16,728 nucleotides of DNA from a bacterium (GTDB lineage: Bacteria; Armatimonadota; Fimbriimonadia; Fimbriimonadales; JBAXQP01): assembly GCA_037131655.1 (NCBI GenBank), contig JBAXQP010000015.1, positions 1 through 16,728 on the forward strand, in the 5' to 3' direction. The position numbers and the translations under genes were made by a program. Positions 1-8,395 of the stretch are shown in pieces (within the stretch, counting starts at the first letter, position 1; each line of letters begins with the position of its first letter). The notes below the pieces were generated by a model, which had not been told where the DNA came from, did not search any database, and worked only from the letters and a program-made list of their open reading frames with translations.

Positions 1-35
1 AACGACCTAATCCTATTAGAAGGGGAGGGTAGAAC

Positions 36-260
36 ATGTGGCAACGACCTGATGATGTGCAAACTGTGGAATTGTTTTTCGCAGGTGAACGGGTAAAGCC
101 AGGAAGATACCGTGAAGTAGGAACAGGCAAAGAACTACATCTGGAAAAGGAAGATATTCTTCCTACTAGCCATGATGGGCGTGTTGCTTGCTATATGCTT
201 GTCAGCGATACTTGGGGACAAATGAAAGTACAAGCTATTGTACGTCAAGCATCGACTTAA
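36..260 (+). CDS. Small hypothetical protein (74 aa)
   Basis: This is an intact 74-residue frame starting at ATG 36, preceded by a purine-rich Shine-Dalgarno stretch (GGGGAGGG, 22-29). The protein is soluble, with no membrane segment and no signal peptide. A central part has the pattern PGRYREVGTGKEL (residues 22-34), followed by an acidic-basic stretch and DGRVACYML (47-55). It carries one cysteine (C52), which speaks against a zinc finger. The PG-x-Y element loosely recalls very short bacterial proteins of the YjzC kind, but that resemblance is too weak for a family call. It lies 127 nt before the next gene, so cotranscription is uncertain. I do not recognise a function. Confidence 0.6.
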   Translation: MWQRPDDVQTVELFFAGERVKPGRYREVGTGKELHLEKEDILPTSHDGRVACYMLVSDTWGQMKVQAIVRQAST

Positions 261-371
261 CTTAGAATTTACTTGAGACTCATATGTTATCAGTTTGTCT
301 TTTTTATTCTGTTGACTTGCCAAATGTATCATTCTCGATTTAGTCGTATATGTCAACTCGGTAGATAAATG

Positions 372-380
372 AAGGAGGTG
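372..380 (+). promoter_or_regulatory. Strong Shine-Dalgarno fixing a TTG start
   Basis: AAGGAGGTG lies seven nucleotides before the TTG at 388. It is close to a full anti-Shine-Dalgarno match. It decides the start of the truncated ATPase-like gene and argues that this fragment is translated rather than being dead sequence. Confidence 0.8.
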
Positions 381-387
381 ACATCTG

Positions 388-1053
388 TTGAGTATCCGTG
401 AAGAGTCCGATATTGGTCGATTACTGGAGCAATTGGAGACTCACCCAGATCGTGGATTGTCTCATATAGAAGCCTACCATCGTCTTCGCAAATACGGTTC
501 GAACGAGTTGGAGAGGCCATACATGCTATTAGTAATGGTGATAAGTGCGGCTCTTTTCTGCCTTGCCTTGGGAATGGTGCTGGTTCTCAAAGGAGAATTC
601 GTCTATACCCTTGGTATAGTGGCAATCGGAGCCTGTCTGTCCCTCTTGGCCGTAAAGCTATGGATTCGTTATATCCGAGTAACAAAGGTCTCCAGAAAAG
701 AAATCCCTTGTATATGCTCTGGGATAAGAACGGGTCGGTTGCAGCAACTGCTTGTTTATGCACTTGTTCCTGGGGATATAGTCAGACTCCAGGTAGGTGA
801 GTTAGTTCCCGCTGACGGGAGATTAATTGAAGCTGTAAACTTAATGGTTCAAGAAAAGATATTTTCAGGCAATCAAAATCCTGTGGCAAAAGATGCTCTT
901 TCTTCAGATGGTTCAGAACTCGAAGGATTCAAAAACAAGGTATTTATGGGTTCCATCGTAATAAGTGGAAGAGGGGTATTCGTTGTGACACAGACAGGTG
1001 CAAACACTCGTATCGGCAAAGCCAAGGCTCTGGCCCGCAAAAAGATGAAATAA
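388..1053 (+). CDS. Truncated P-type ATPase-like protein (N-terminal, M1-M2 and actuator domain only), probable pseudoenzyme
   Basis: The 221-residue product starts at TTG 388 behind a near-perfect Shine-Dalgarno. It matches the first quarter of a P2A cation ATPase: cation-ATPase N-terminal domain (about 5-41), two hydrophobic segments in M1-M2 position (about 44-65 and 72-93), then an actuator domain (about 105-210) with [10 protein letters not shown] (126-135) and ELVPADGRL (138-146). It ends where M3 should begin, so the phosphorylation and nucleotide domains and the DKTGT aspartate are absent. The actuator loop TGES, needed for dephosphorylation, reads SGNQ (160-163). The linker before M1 is also shorter than in the ATPase at 3937, its closest relative in the window. 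No ATPase sequence is recognisable between 1054 and 1176, so one simple frameshift does not explain it. It cannot pump ions. It could be a decaying duplicate or a regulatory partner of the adjacent ATPases; the intact frame and strong ribosome site favour a made protein. Confidence 0.75.
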   Translation: MSIREESDIGRLLEQLETHPDRGLSHIEAYHRLRKYGSNELERPYMLLVMVISAALFCLALGMVLVLKGEFVYTLGIVAIGACLSLLAVKLWIRYIRVTKVSRKEIPCICSGIRTGRLQQLLVYALVPGDIVRLQVGELVPADGRLIEAVNLMVQEKIFSGNQNPVAKDALSSDGSELEGFKNKVFMGSIVISGRGVFVVTQTGANTRIGKAKALARKKMK

Positions 1054-1117
1054 TTGTGTCAAGATAATAACTTCTGCACGTTTGCAACGTTTCAACTAGA
1101 TATTGAAGGAATCAATT

Positions 1118-1180
1118 GTGAGTGATCAGAAAGGTTACTTATTGTACTTGCTGAATAACAAAGGAGATTATAAAGTATGA
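1118..1180 (+). CDS. Possible 20-codon leader peptide coupled to the following ATPase
   Basis: A GTG at 1118 opens a 20-codon frame whose TGA (1178-1180) overlaps the ATG of the following ATPase (1177-1179) in the classic ATGA arrangement. GAAGGA (1105-1110) lies seven nucleotides before the GTG, a good Shine-Dalgarno. The peptide contains a short hydrophobic run, YLLYLL, flanked by charged residues. The ATPase has its own AAGGAG at 1161-1166 inside this frame. The frame could couple translation or act as a leader sensing translation. A 20-codon frame can arise by chance, so the call rests on the joint presence of ribosome site and overlap. Confidence 0.35.
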   Translation: MSDQKGYLLYLLNNKGDYKV

Positions 1181-3744
1181 GCGGTTTTGATATAAGAAAC
1201 ATTAATGGACTGAATCAGGATGAAGCTGAACAAATTCTGAAAATAGATGGTCCTAATGAATTGCCAACTTCAAAGCCGCGCAGCATCTTCGCCATCGCTG
1301 TAGAAGTTTTTCGTGAGCCGATGTTCCTCTTATTGATAGCAGGTGGAGCGATTTATCTACTGCTTGGAGATCTGCAGGAAGCCCTCTTGTTGCTTGGCTT
1401 CGTTTTCGTGGTGATTCTTATTACACTTCACCAAGAACGCAGAACTGAAAACGCACTCCAGGCGTTGAGAAACTTATCAAGCCCACGGGCACGGGTGATA
1501 AGAGAGAGTAAAGAGATGCGCATCCCCGGTCGAGAGGTCGTGAAAGGCGATGCAGTCATCATTTCTGAAGGGGATCGTGTTCCGGCTGATGGAGTGGTGA
1601 TTTCACACACCAATCTTTCAATTGATGAATCTTTACTCACGGGAGAGTCGGCGCCGGTACGGAAGTGTGAATGGGATGGCAAGTCAGTCGACATGTTCCC
1701 TGGTGGTGATGATGAACCGTTTGTGTTTTCCGGTACTTTGGTTGTGCAGGGTCAGGCACTTTTGCAGGTATGTAAAACAGGTATTCGCACCGAGATAGGG
1801 AAGATTGGGCGGTCTTTACAGTCAATTGAAGTGGAAAAGACCTCATTGCAGAAGCAGACCGGTAAGTTAGTAAGAAACCTTGCGATTCTTGGCGGTTCGC
1901 TAAGCGCCCTTGTTGTCATCGCATATGGGCTTACCAGAGGTGACTGGCTTCATGGCCTCCTGGCCGGTGTTGCTTTAGCGATGGCGATGCTGCCTGAAGA
2001 ATTTCCGGTCGTCCTTACTATATTCCTTGCCCTGGGCGCATGGAGAATCTCACGAAAGCAAGTATTGGCCAGACGGATGCCGGCTATCGAGATACTGGGA
2101 TCAGCCACCGTCCTGTGCGTCGACAAGACGGGAACTCTGACCCACAACCAAATGACCGTCGGGCAACTTTACGCCCATGACAAACACCTAGTCTTAGACA
2201 ACGCTGGCAATACCCCGTTGCCGGAGGATTTCCATTCCCTCATTGAGTTTAGTATTTTGGCAAGTCAGCGTGACCCGTTCGACCCGATGGAGAAGGCATT
2301 TCACAAGCTGGGACATGAATGTCTAGCCGCAACTGAACACATCCATCGAGATTGGACCATTGTCCTGCAGTATCCGTTATCAAAGGAATTGCTTGCAATG
2401 TCCCATGTTTGGAAATCCAACGTGGAGAGTGACTATATCATAGCTGCAAAGGGTGCGCCCGAGGCCATTGCTGATCTCTGTCATTTCGATAATGAACAAA
2501 AATCAGCTTTGACCGTGCAGATCACAACGATGGCGGAGAGCGGATTACGTGTACTAGCAGTAGCAGGGGCACGTTTCACAAATGGCGATGATCTACCAAG
2601 CCAACAGCACGAGTTTGACTTTGAGTTCCTCGGTCTCGTGGGTCTGGTTGACCCAGTTCGAGCCTCCGTTCCGAGTGCAATTGCCGAATGTTATGAGGCA
2701 GGCATCAGAGTAGTCATGATTACGGGTGACTATCCAGCCACAGCTCGCAATATCGCTACACAGATCGGTCTGAAGGATCCAGATCACATTATCAGCGGCG
2801 AAGAACTCAATGCCATGTCCGATTCCGACTTGCGCAGCCGGATAGCAGATGTCAACGTTTTTGCGAGGGTTATCCCTGAACAGAAGTTGCGGATTGTCCA
2901 AGCGCTCAAGGCGAATGGAGAAGTCGTCGCGATGACCGGCGACGGTGTCAACGACGCCCCTGCCTTGAAGGCCTCCGATATCGGCGTAGCGATGGGAGGG
3001 CGCGGTACCGACGTGGCACGTGAGGCTTCAGGATTGGTTCTCCTCGATGATGACTTTTCATCTATAGTTGCTGCGATACGGCTGGGACGCAGGATATACG
3101 ACAATCTAAGAAAAGCGATGGCCTATATCTTTGCAGTACATGTACCTATTGCTGGGTTGTCTCTAATCCCTGTTGCATTGGGTTGGCCGCTGATATTGAT
3201 GCCCATACATATTGTATTCATGGAGCTGATTATCGACCCTGCCTGTTCTACTGTGTTCGAGGCAGAAGAAGGAGAAGCCAACGTAATGAGGCGTCCCCCA
3301 AGAGATCCTAATGAATCCATATTCGACAAAAGAACTGTTATCTGGAGTCTTCTTCAGGGGCTGAGCGTCCTGTTGGTGTCCCTTAGTGTGTTCATCGTAT
3401 GGCGTAATATTGGAGCAACCATAGAGGAATCCCGCGCCATGTCGTTCGCCACCTTGATAATAGCCAATCTAACATTGATATTAACGAATGCCTCGTGGTC
3501 TCGGAGTATCCTTGCTACCCTGCGCTCGAAAAATCAGGCTATGTTGTGGGTTCTAAGCGGGGCGTTCTCTTTTCTCGCGTTAGTAATCTATGTGCCGATG
3601 TTCAGTAAGTTTTTTCTCTTCAGTAGACTCAATTCGCTAGAGGGATTAGCCTGCATGGTTGCCGGCCTGACAAGTGTAGCTTGGTTTGAGCTTCCAAAAC
3701 TGATCATGGCACGCCGTGGTAAAGCTTTTCTTTCAAAGTCCTGA
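1177..3744 (+). CDS. Cation-transporting P-type ATPase with PEEFP / MELIIDP membrane motifs
   Basis: This 855-residue membrane pump is expected to use ATP to move a cation across the cytoplasmic membrane. The start is ATG 1177 with AAGGAG ten nucleotides upstream. Order: N-terminal cation-ATPase domain (about 8-35), M1-M2 (about 45-90), actuator domain with TGES (155-158), M3-M4 with PEEFP (273-277), phosphorylation site D316 in DKTGTLT, nucleotide domain with KGAPE (425-429), hinge TGDGVNDAP (587-595), then six C-terminal membrane helices. All catalytic residues are present, so the enzyme should be active. The nucleotide domain is compact. Ion-binding helices differ from Ca2+-ATPases: M4 is PEEFP instead of PEGLP/PESLP, M5 has H655-V-P in place of an N-x-x-E element, and M6 reads MELIIDPACS (682-691) instead of NLVTDGLP. 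The fold is certain; the ion is not. It belongs to a broad bacterial group often labelled simply cation-transporting ATPase. Confidence 0.95.
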   Translation: MSGFDIRNINGLNQDEAEQILKIDGPNELPTSKPRSIFAIAVEVFREPMFLLLIAGGAIYLLLGDLQEALLLLGFVFVVILITLHQERRTENALQALRNLSSPRARVIRESKEMRIPGREVVKGDAVIISEGDRVPADGVVISHTNLSIDESLLTGESAPVRKCEWDGKSVDMFPGGDDEPFVFSGTLVVQGQALLQVCKTGIRTEIGKIGRSLQSIEVEKTSLQKQTGKLVRNLAILGGSLSALVVIAYGLTRGDWLHGLLAGVALAMAMLPEEFPVVLTIFLALGAWRISRKQVLARRMPAIEILGSATVLCVDKTGTLTHNQMTVGQLYAHDKHLVLDNAGNTPLPEDFHSLIEFSILASQRDPFDPMEKAFHKLGHECLAATEHIHRDWTIVLQYPLSKELLAMSHVWKSNVESDYIIAAKGAPEAIADLCHFDNEQKSALTVQITTMAESGLRVLAVAGARFTNGDDLPSQQHEFDFEFLGLVGLVDPVRASVPSAIAECYEAGIRVVMITGDYPATARNIATQIGLKDPDHIISGEELNAMSDSDLRSRIADVNVFARVIPEQKLRIVQALKANGEVVAMTGDGVNDAPALKASDIGVAMGGRGTDVAREASGLVLLDDDFSSIVAAIRLGRRIYDNLRKAMAYIFAVHVPIAGLSLIPVALGWPLILMPIHIVFMELIIDPACSTVFEAEEGEANVMRRPPRDPNESIFDKRTVIWSLLQGLSVLLVSLSVFIVWRNIGATIEESRAMSFATLIIANLTLILTNASWSRSILATLRSKNQAMLWVLSGAFSFLALVIYVPMFSKFFLFSRLNSLEGLACMVAGLTSVAWFELPKLIMARRGKAFLSKS

Positions 3745-3780
3745 GTTGATCCTTGATAAATTCAAGCATTCATGACAAGA

Positions 3781-3827
3781 CTGTAGACACACTGAAGTGG
3801 CCGGCTGTAGGTTCCACTTCTCTACAG
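3781..3827 (+). repeat. Two-part hairpin in the leader of the Ca2+-ATPase gene, with an alternative pairing
   Basis: CTGTAGA (3781-3787) is complementary to TCTACAG (3821-3827), and inside it GAAGTGG (3794-3800) is complementary to CCACTTC (3814-3820). This gives a 14-bp stem with one six-nucleotide bulge on the 5' side and a 13-nt loop. The hexamer CTGTAG recurs in the loop (3805-3810) and could pair with the same 3' arm, excluding the long stem. No T-run follows, so it is not a standard terminator. It sits 110 nt before the start of the Ca2+-ATPase gene. Confidence 0.5.
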
Positions 3828-3936
3828 ATATACCGAAAAGTTTACCTAGACGATACTTCTACGCAACCTTGTTCAGTCACTATATGGTTGTACACATGAC
3901 TTTCACATCTGACATTACGAAATATCGGAGGATTTA

Positions 3937-6624
3937 TTGACTGTAGAAGCTGAAGTTCAAATCCGGGAGCAACTCGCCGAGTTAAAAACGGACTCGTTGT
4001 GCGGCCTTTCTGAGAAGGAAGCACAGGAGCGATTAACCACATATGGTCACAACGAAATACGCGAAGCAATACAACAAAGTCCGTATGCGAAGTTTTTTGC
4101 TCAGTTCAAAGAGGTTATGTCGGTTCTCCTGATTGTGGCCGGCATAATCTCTGCGCTTACAGGTGATATCACCGATACGATTGTTATCGCGGTGGTTGTG
4201 CTTCTCAACGCCATAATGGGATTTGTGCAGGAATATCGTGCAGAGAAAACTATTGCTGCTCTGAAGAAACTAGCTGTACCAGCAGCGAGGGTCATCCGTG
4301 AAGGCAGATTGATGGAATTGCCGTCTCACCTTTTGGTACCGGGTGACATCGTTCGAGTGCAAGCCGGCGATCTTGTACCGGCTGACGGAAGACTCACTGA
4401 AACTGTCAACTTAACGGTCGAAGAAGCTCCGCTTACAGGCGAGTCCATGCCTGTGGAGAAAGACGCTCTGCACTTCTGCGATTCCGCTGCCCCTATCGGA
4501 GACAGGAAAAGTGAATTATTCTTAGGCACAACTGTGTTGCAGGGTCGCGGCACATTTGTCGTTCAGAAGACGGGCATGAACACACAGTTGGGTAACATCG
4601 CCGAGTTGATTGGTAAAAGCCCCATCAAACAGACCCCTCTCCAGAAGCGTCTCGGGCAATTAGGACTTTACCTTGCAATCGGTGCAGTTGTTGTATGCGC
4701 CATAGTATTCGCGGCTGGCATTTTTCAAGGCCGCGACCTAAAGACGATGTTGTTGACAGCGATTAGCCTGGCGGTTGCTGCAGTACCAGAATCACTTCCC
4801 GCAGTTATTACGATCTCACTTGCATTGGGCGCACAGAGAATGGCAAAGCGTAATGCCCTCATTCGAAAACTTCCTGCCGTAGAAACGCTTGGCTGCGTGA
4901 CAACCATCTGCTCAGATAAAACCGGAACTCTCACTCAAAACAAAATGCAGGTGCAATGCCTGTATGCAGGTGGACATCTTCTAAGTCGATCAGAGGAAGG
5001 ATTTGTGGAAGAGGCCGACATTCTGGAAGGTGACGGATTCATTGGCATAGAGGATGCCGGCATCAAGGGGTTCTTTGAATCTGTAAGCCTATGCAATGAT
5101 GCGAATATTCAATATATCGAAGGGGGAAGCATTCAGGCGATTGGTGACCCGACGGAAACGTCTCTTGTTCTAGCCGCGATACATGCCGGATTAGATGTTA
5201 GCGAGAGTAAACGGTTGTTATCTCGCGTAGCTGAAATTCCGTTCGACTCCACTCGCAAGCGAATGACCACGATCCATGTAGACGAAAGTGGACTTACCTG
5301 TGCGTTTACCAAGGGGGCTTTGGATGTAGTACTGCCTCGCTGTAACCAGGAAATGACCAATGGTAGCTTGCATGAACTTACAGATGAGAGGGTAGCAGAG
5401 ATTAATGCGTTAGGCGAACAGTTTGCTTCACGAGGCTCACGCATAATTGCAGCAGCTACTCGCTCATTCAAGCAAACACCTAGAGACATTAGCGAAGACC
5501 TTATCGAGCGGGATCTCGTTTTTTTAGGTTTCGCTGGTATCAGCGACCCTTCTCGGCCTGAGGCTGCATCAGCAGTGCGAAAGTGCAGGGATGCAGGTAT
5601 CCATGTGATGATGATCACAGGTGACCATCGGTTGACGGCTGCTGCTATTGGTTCCGATTTAGGAATCGCGTCCGCGGATGACATTGTGTGCGAAGGGAGC
5701 ATGCTGGATGATTTTGACGATGATGGGCTTGCAGAACAGGTTCGTCACTGTCGTGTATTCGCCCGTGTCTCTCCTGAACACAAGGTTAGGATAGTAACAG
5801 CCCTTCAGGAAAGCGGCCATGTTGTCGCTATGACAGGCGATGGTGTGAACGATGCGCCCAGCCTCAAAAAAGCAGATGTTGGTATTGCTATGGGCATCAC
5901 AGGAACAGATGTCAGTCGCGAAGCCTCAGACATGGTACTTACAGATGACAACTTTGCGACCATCGTCCACGCTGTAGAGGAAGGCCGGACCATCTATGAC
6001 AACATCCGGAAATTCGTTCGCTACACCCTCGCTACCAACCTAGGTGAGGTATTAACCATGTTTTGCGGAATGCTCGCAGGGCTTCCGTTGCCGCTTCTTC
6101 CTATTCAAATTCTTTGGATTAACCTTGTGACGGATGGTCTTCCTGCACTTGCTCTTGGTGTAGAGCCTGCGGAAGGCGATGTGATGAAGCGGCCTCCACG
6201 AAATCCAAACGAGAACCTCTTTGCTAGAGGTCTCTGGCAGCACATACTATGGGTCGGCGCATTTATGGCTGCTGCCACACTGACGTTGTTTGCTTTAGAA
6301 GAGAAGAAGCATGGTGTGGAGTATGCTCGAACGATGGCGTTTTTCACTATTGCCGCGTTCCAACTCTTCCACGTGCTTGCGATACGCAGAGAGCGCGAAT
6401 CGGCTTTCAAGACCAAGTTGAGCGCCAACCCATTTCTAGCCTTGGCCGTAATAGGTACCTTCGCCATGCAAATCGTGATTACCTACGTAAGCCCGATTGC
6501 AAGCGTGTTCAAGAACGTACCTATCAGCTTTTCAGACCTATTACTATGCACCGCAGTCTCCAGTTCACTCTTTTTTGCCGTAGAGCTTGAAAAAGCTTTA
6601 TTCCGAAAACATTCACGTTCTTAG
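3937..6624 (+). CDS. P2A-type Ca2+-transporting ATPase
   Basis: This 895-residue pump exports Ca2+ from the cytoplasm at the cost of ATP. It starts at TTG 3937, with GGAGG at 3927-3931. Order: N-terminal domain (about 10-40), M1-M2, actuator with TGES (167-170), M3-M4 with PESLP (284-288), D327 in DKTGTLT, nucleotide domain, TGDGVNDAP (633-641), M5-M10 with the usual C-terminal cation-ATPase domain. The ligands known from SERCA have counterparts: E285 (SERCA E309), N701 and E704 in M5 (N768, E771), and N729, T732 and D733 in M6 (N796, T799, D800). This set is typical of Ca2+ pumps and supports the substrate better than for the ATPase just upstream. Length matches bacterial PMR1/SERCA-like pumps (about 880-900). 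The next gene starts 19 nt later, which suggests cotranscription with htpX. The 192-nt leader holds a strong hairpin. Confidence 0.95.
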   Translation: MTVEAEVQIREQLAELKTDSLCGLSEKEAQERLTTYGHNEIREAIQQSPYAKFFAQFKEVMSVLLIVAGIISALTGDITDTIVIAVVVLLNAIMGFVQEYRAEKTIAALKKLAVPAARVIREGRLMELPSHLLVPGDIVRVQAGDLVPADGRLTETVNLTVEEAPLTGESMPVEKDALHFCDSAAPIGDRKSELFLGTTVLQGRGTFVVQKTGMNTQLGNIAELIGKSPIKQTPLQKRLGQLGLYLAIGAVVVCAIVFAAGIFQGRDLKTMLLTAISLAVAAVPESLPAVITISLALGAQRMAKRNALIRKLPAVETLGCVTTICSDKTGTLTQNKMQVQCLYAGGHLLSRSEEGFVEEADILEGDGFIGIEDAGIKGFFESVSLCNDANIQYIEGGSIQAIGDPTETSLVLAAIHAGLDVSESKRLLSRVAEIPFDSTRKRMTTIHVDESGLTCAFTKGALDVVLPRCNQEMTNGSLHELTDERVAEINALGEQFASRGSRIIAAATRSFKQTPRDISEDLIERDLVFLGFAGISDPSRPEAASAVRKCRDAGIHVMMITGDHRLTAAAIGSDLGIASADDIVCEGSMLDDFDDDGLAEQVRHCRVFARVSPEHKVRIVTALQESGHVVAMTGDGVNDAPSLKKADVGIAMGITGTDVSREASDMVLTDDNFATIVHAVEEGRTIYDNIRKFVRYTLATNLGEVLTMFCGMLAGLPLPLLPIQILWINLVTDGLPALALGVEPAEGDVMKRPPRNPNENLFARGLWQHILWVGAFMAAATLTLFALEEKKHGVEYARTMAFFTIAAFQLFHVLAIRRERESAFKTKLSANPFLALAVIGTFAMQIVITYVSPIASVFKNVPISFSDLLLCTAVSSSLFFAVELEKALFRKHSRS

Positions 6625-6643
6625 TTGTAATGGATGATCAATC

Positions 6644-7525
6644 ATGAATAACATAAAACTCTTTCTTCTCTTAGGATGCCTGACTGGGATATTTGTACTT
6701 ATTGGCAGTCAGTTTGGGGGATCTGGTGGCGCAATCATTGCCCTTGGCTTCGCTGCAGTCATGAACCTTGGCGCATATTTCTTTAGTGACCGAATTGTGC
6801 TTGCCATGTACCGAGCAAAAGAAGTGAACGAGGTTGATGAACCCAGGCTGTATGGTACTGTTCGACTTCTTGTTCAGCAGGCACGTATGCCAATGCCAAA
6901 GGTCTATATTATCGAAGAGGATGCTCCGAACGCATTTGCAACTGGGCGCAGTCCAAAACATGCTGCAATCGCAGCGACAACCGGCCTTGTGCGCCTTGTA
7001 AGCGATGAGGAACTTAAGGGCGTAATGGCTCACGAACTCGCACATGTCGCCAATCGCGATATCTTGATTGGAACAATCGCAGCCACTGCGGCGGGTGCGA
7101 TCACAATGATTGCAACGATGATCCGATGGGGCGCCCTCTTTGGGGGAATTGGAAGCAACAGAGACGACGAGAATAACAGTGGATCAGGGGGCATCGTTGC
7201 TGCAATCGCAATTTCGATTATCGCTCCCATTGCCGCAATGCTTATTCAGATGGCCATTTCCCGTTCCAGGGAGTATCTCGCCGATCAGCGAGGAGCAAGA
7301 TTGGCAGGCAACTCCATGGGATTGGCCAATGCTCTACGAAAACTGGAATTATCGGCTGGGAAATACGAGGCTTTGTCTAGCCCCGCTACGGCGCATATGT
7401 TCATCGTGAATCCTCTTTCCGCTAAAGGGATTACCCGACTCTTCAGCACGCATCCGCCAACGGCTGAAAGAATTGCTCGACTAGAGGCTATGTCGAAGTT
7501 GACAAACTTGGAGGTCTCGAAGTGA
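6644..7525 (+). CDS. htpX: HtpX-type membrane zinc metalloprotease (M48)
   Basis: HtpX degrades damaged or misfolded inner-membrane proteins, in parallel with FtsH. The 293-residue protein has two N-terminal hydrophobic segments (about 4-50), the zinc-binding HELAH (130-134), two further hydrophobic segments (about 142-160 and 182-205), and the third zinc ligand region SREYLADQRGA with E210. Near the end is the M48 element THPPTAERIARL. Length and segment order agree with bacterial HtpX. The start ATG 6644 has only a weak GGATGA ribosome site and lies 19 nt after the Ca2+-ATPase stop. The stop overlaps the GTG of the next gene by four bases, so the three genes are probably one transcript. Membrane protein damage could accompany the ion stress handled by the ATPase; this link is inference. 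Confidence 0.93.
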   Translation: MNNIKLFLLLGCLTGIFVLIGSQFGGSGGAIIALGFAAVMNLGAYFFSDRIVLAMYRAKEVNEVDEPRLYGTVRLLVQQARMPMPKVYIIEEDAPNAFATGRSPKHAAIAATTGLVRLVSDEELKGVMAHELAHVANRDILIGTIAATAAGAITMIATMIRWGALFGGIGSNRDDENNSGSGGIVAAIAISIIAPIAAMLIQMAISRSREYLADQRGARLAGNSMGLANALRKLELSAGKYEALSSPATAHMFIVNPLSAKGITRLFSTHPPTAERIARLEAMSKLTNLEVSK

Positions 7526-8334
7526 GCACGGTAGTCATATCAAGAGGCATCTTGGACGGATCAACAGCAGAGCGGCTTCGAACGCTTCCTCTGATCGAAA
7601 AGTCTCACTTTTCTATCAGCATATGCTCAAGACGCCTGCCATGGCTCGGCAATGGCTCAGCTAACAAGATGTCTTCACACAGCACTAATTCTGAAGGAAT
7701 CGTGAGAACTGGTAACTTTACTAATGAGTCTCTTCACGCTATCGCGCAACAACAACCAAAGATTATTGCCATATCCCAAGAGACAGGGCAAAAAGGATCA
7801 CTCGCTCGATTGGCATCAGACGGTCTGTGTCTGTTAAACAAGGGGCGAACACCTGTTCTGCTGCTACCAACACCATTTTCAGCGCCTTCGAGTGGAAGGG
7901 TACTGATTGCCGCGATGTGTTCTGGCATACCGTCCGTGACCGATGGGACTAGCATACCAGGGTTACTAGATCTGAATGGAAGGGAGGTTGTTGTAATGTC
8001 TATCGCCCGTCCCTTCCATCCACCTTTTACTCGTGTCGCAATGGCTATGCGCGGCAATCAGTCGAGGGCGCTGCGTGAGATTTGGGAAGAGCAGACAGGC
8101 GAAGCGACAGTACAAGCAGAACTTATTGCAACCCATCTGTCAAAATGTGGTAAAAAACCACTGTTTGTGGGACGGACTGGGCGCTTCGCGAATGAAGTAT
8201 GTCAAGCATCTCGATCAGCAGATACATCTTTGGTCTGTCTTCTTATGGGACAACGCGCCCGCAAGTGGTTAAATAAGTCTGTGCTAATTGAATTACTTGA
8301 GAAGGCTAATGCACCGATTTTGCTTGTTCCATAA
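7522..8334 (+). CDS. Tandem universal-stress-protein-like protein
   Basis: The 270-residue product begins at GTG 7522, overlapping the htpX stop in GTGA, with GGAGG at 7510-7514. It appears to be two repeats of a Usp-like alpha/beta fold. The first half ends with a hydrophobic strand, PVLLLP (111-116), and the second opens with GRVLIAAM (125-132) and ends with APILLVP (264-270); such strands close UspA domains. Residues 240-262 have the helix-before-last-strand character of that fold. The usual ATP-binding G-x2-G-x9-G-S/T loop is not clear in either half, so nucleotide binding is doubtful. No membrane segment or signal peptide is seen. The call rests on fold-like pattern, not on firm motifs. 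Translational coupling to htpX fits a stress role. Confidence 0.55.
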   Translation: MSTVVISRGILDGSTAERLRTLPLIEKSHFSISICSRRLPWLGNGSANKMSSHSTNSEGIVRTGNFTNESLHAIAQQQPKIIAISQETGQKGSLARLASDGLCLLNKGRTPVLLLPTPFSAPSSGRVLIAAMCSGIPSVTDGTSIPGLLDLNGREVVVMSIARPFHPPFTRVAMAMRGNQSRALREIWEEQTGEATVQAELIATHLSKCGKKPLFVGRTGRFANEVCQASRSADTSLVCLLMGQRARKWLNKSVLIELLEKANAPILLVP

Positions 8335-8383
8335 GTATGGAGATATAGCGCAAGACGGCAAATATCACACTGTTAAGGAAAAG

Positions 8384-8389
8384 AAGGAG
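8384..8389 (+). promoter_or_regulatory. Shine-Dalgarno choosing the start of the PEP carboxykinase fusion
   Basis: AAGGAG ends six nucleotides before ATG 8396. An in-frame ATG at 8288 would overlap the upstream gene by 47 nt and add 36 residues lacking carboxykinase character. The ribosome site therefore supports 8396 as the true start. Confidence 0.75.
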
Positions 8390-8395
8390 CAATCA

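Noticed and set aside
312..340. Promoter-like TTGACT followed 17 nt later by TCGATT
   Set aside because: The -35 match is good but the -10 matches only three of six positions, so a promoter cannot be supported.
1054..1176. Continuation of the truncated ATPase in another frame
   Set aside because: No M3, PEGLP-like or DKTGT sequence can be read in this interval, so a simple frameshift does not account for the truncation.
5133..5702. 189-codon open frame on the - strand
   Set aside because: It lies fully within the Ca2+-ATPase nucleotide domain on the other strand and has no family resemblance.
8288..8395. Longer N-terminus of the carboxykinase fusion from ATG 8288
   Set aside because: It would overlap the upstream gene by 47 nt, lacks a ribosome site, and adds 36 residues without family character. 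ATG 8396 has a clear AAGGAG.
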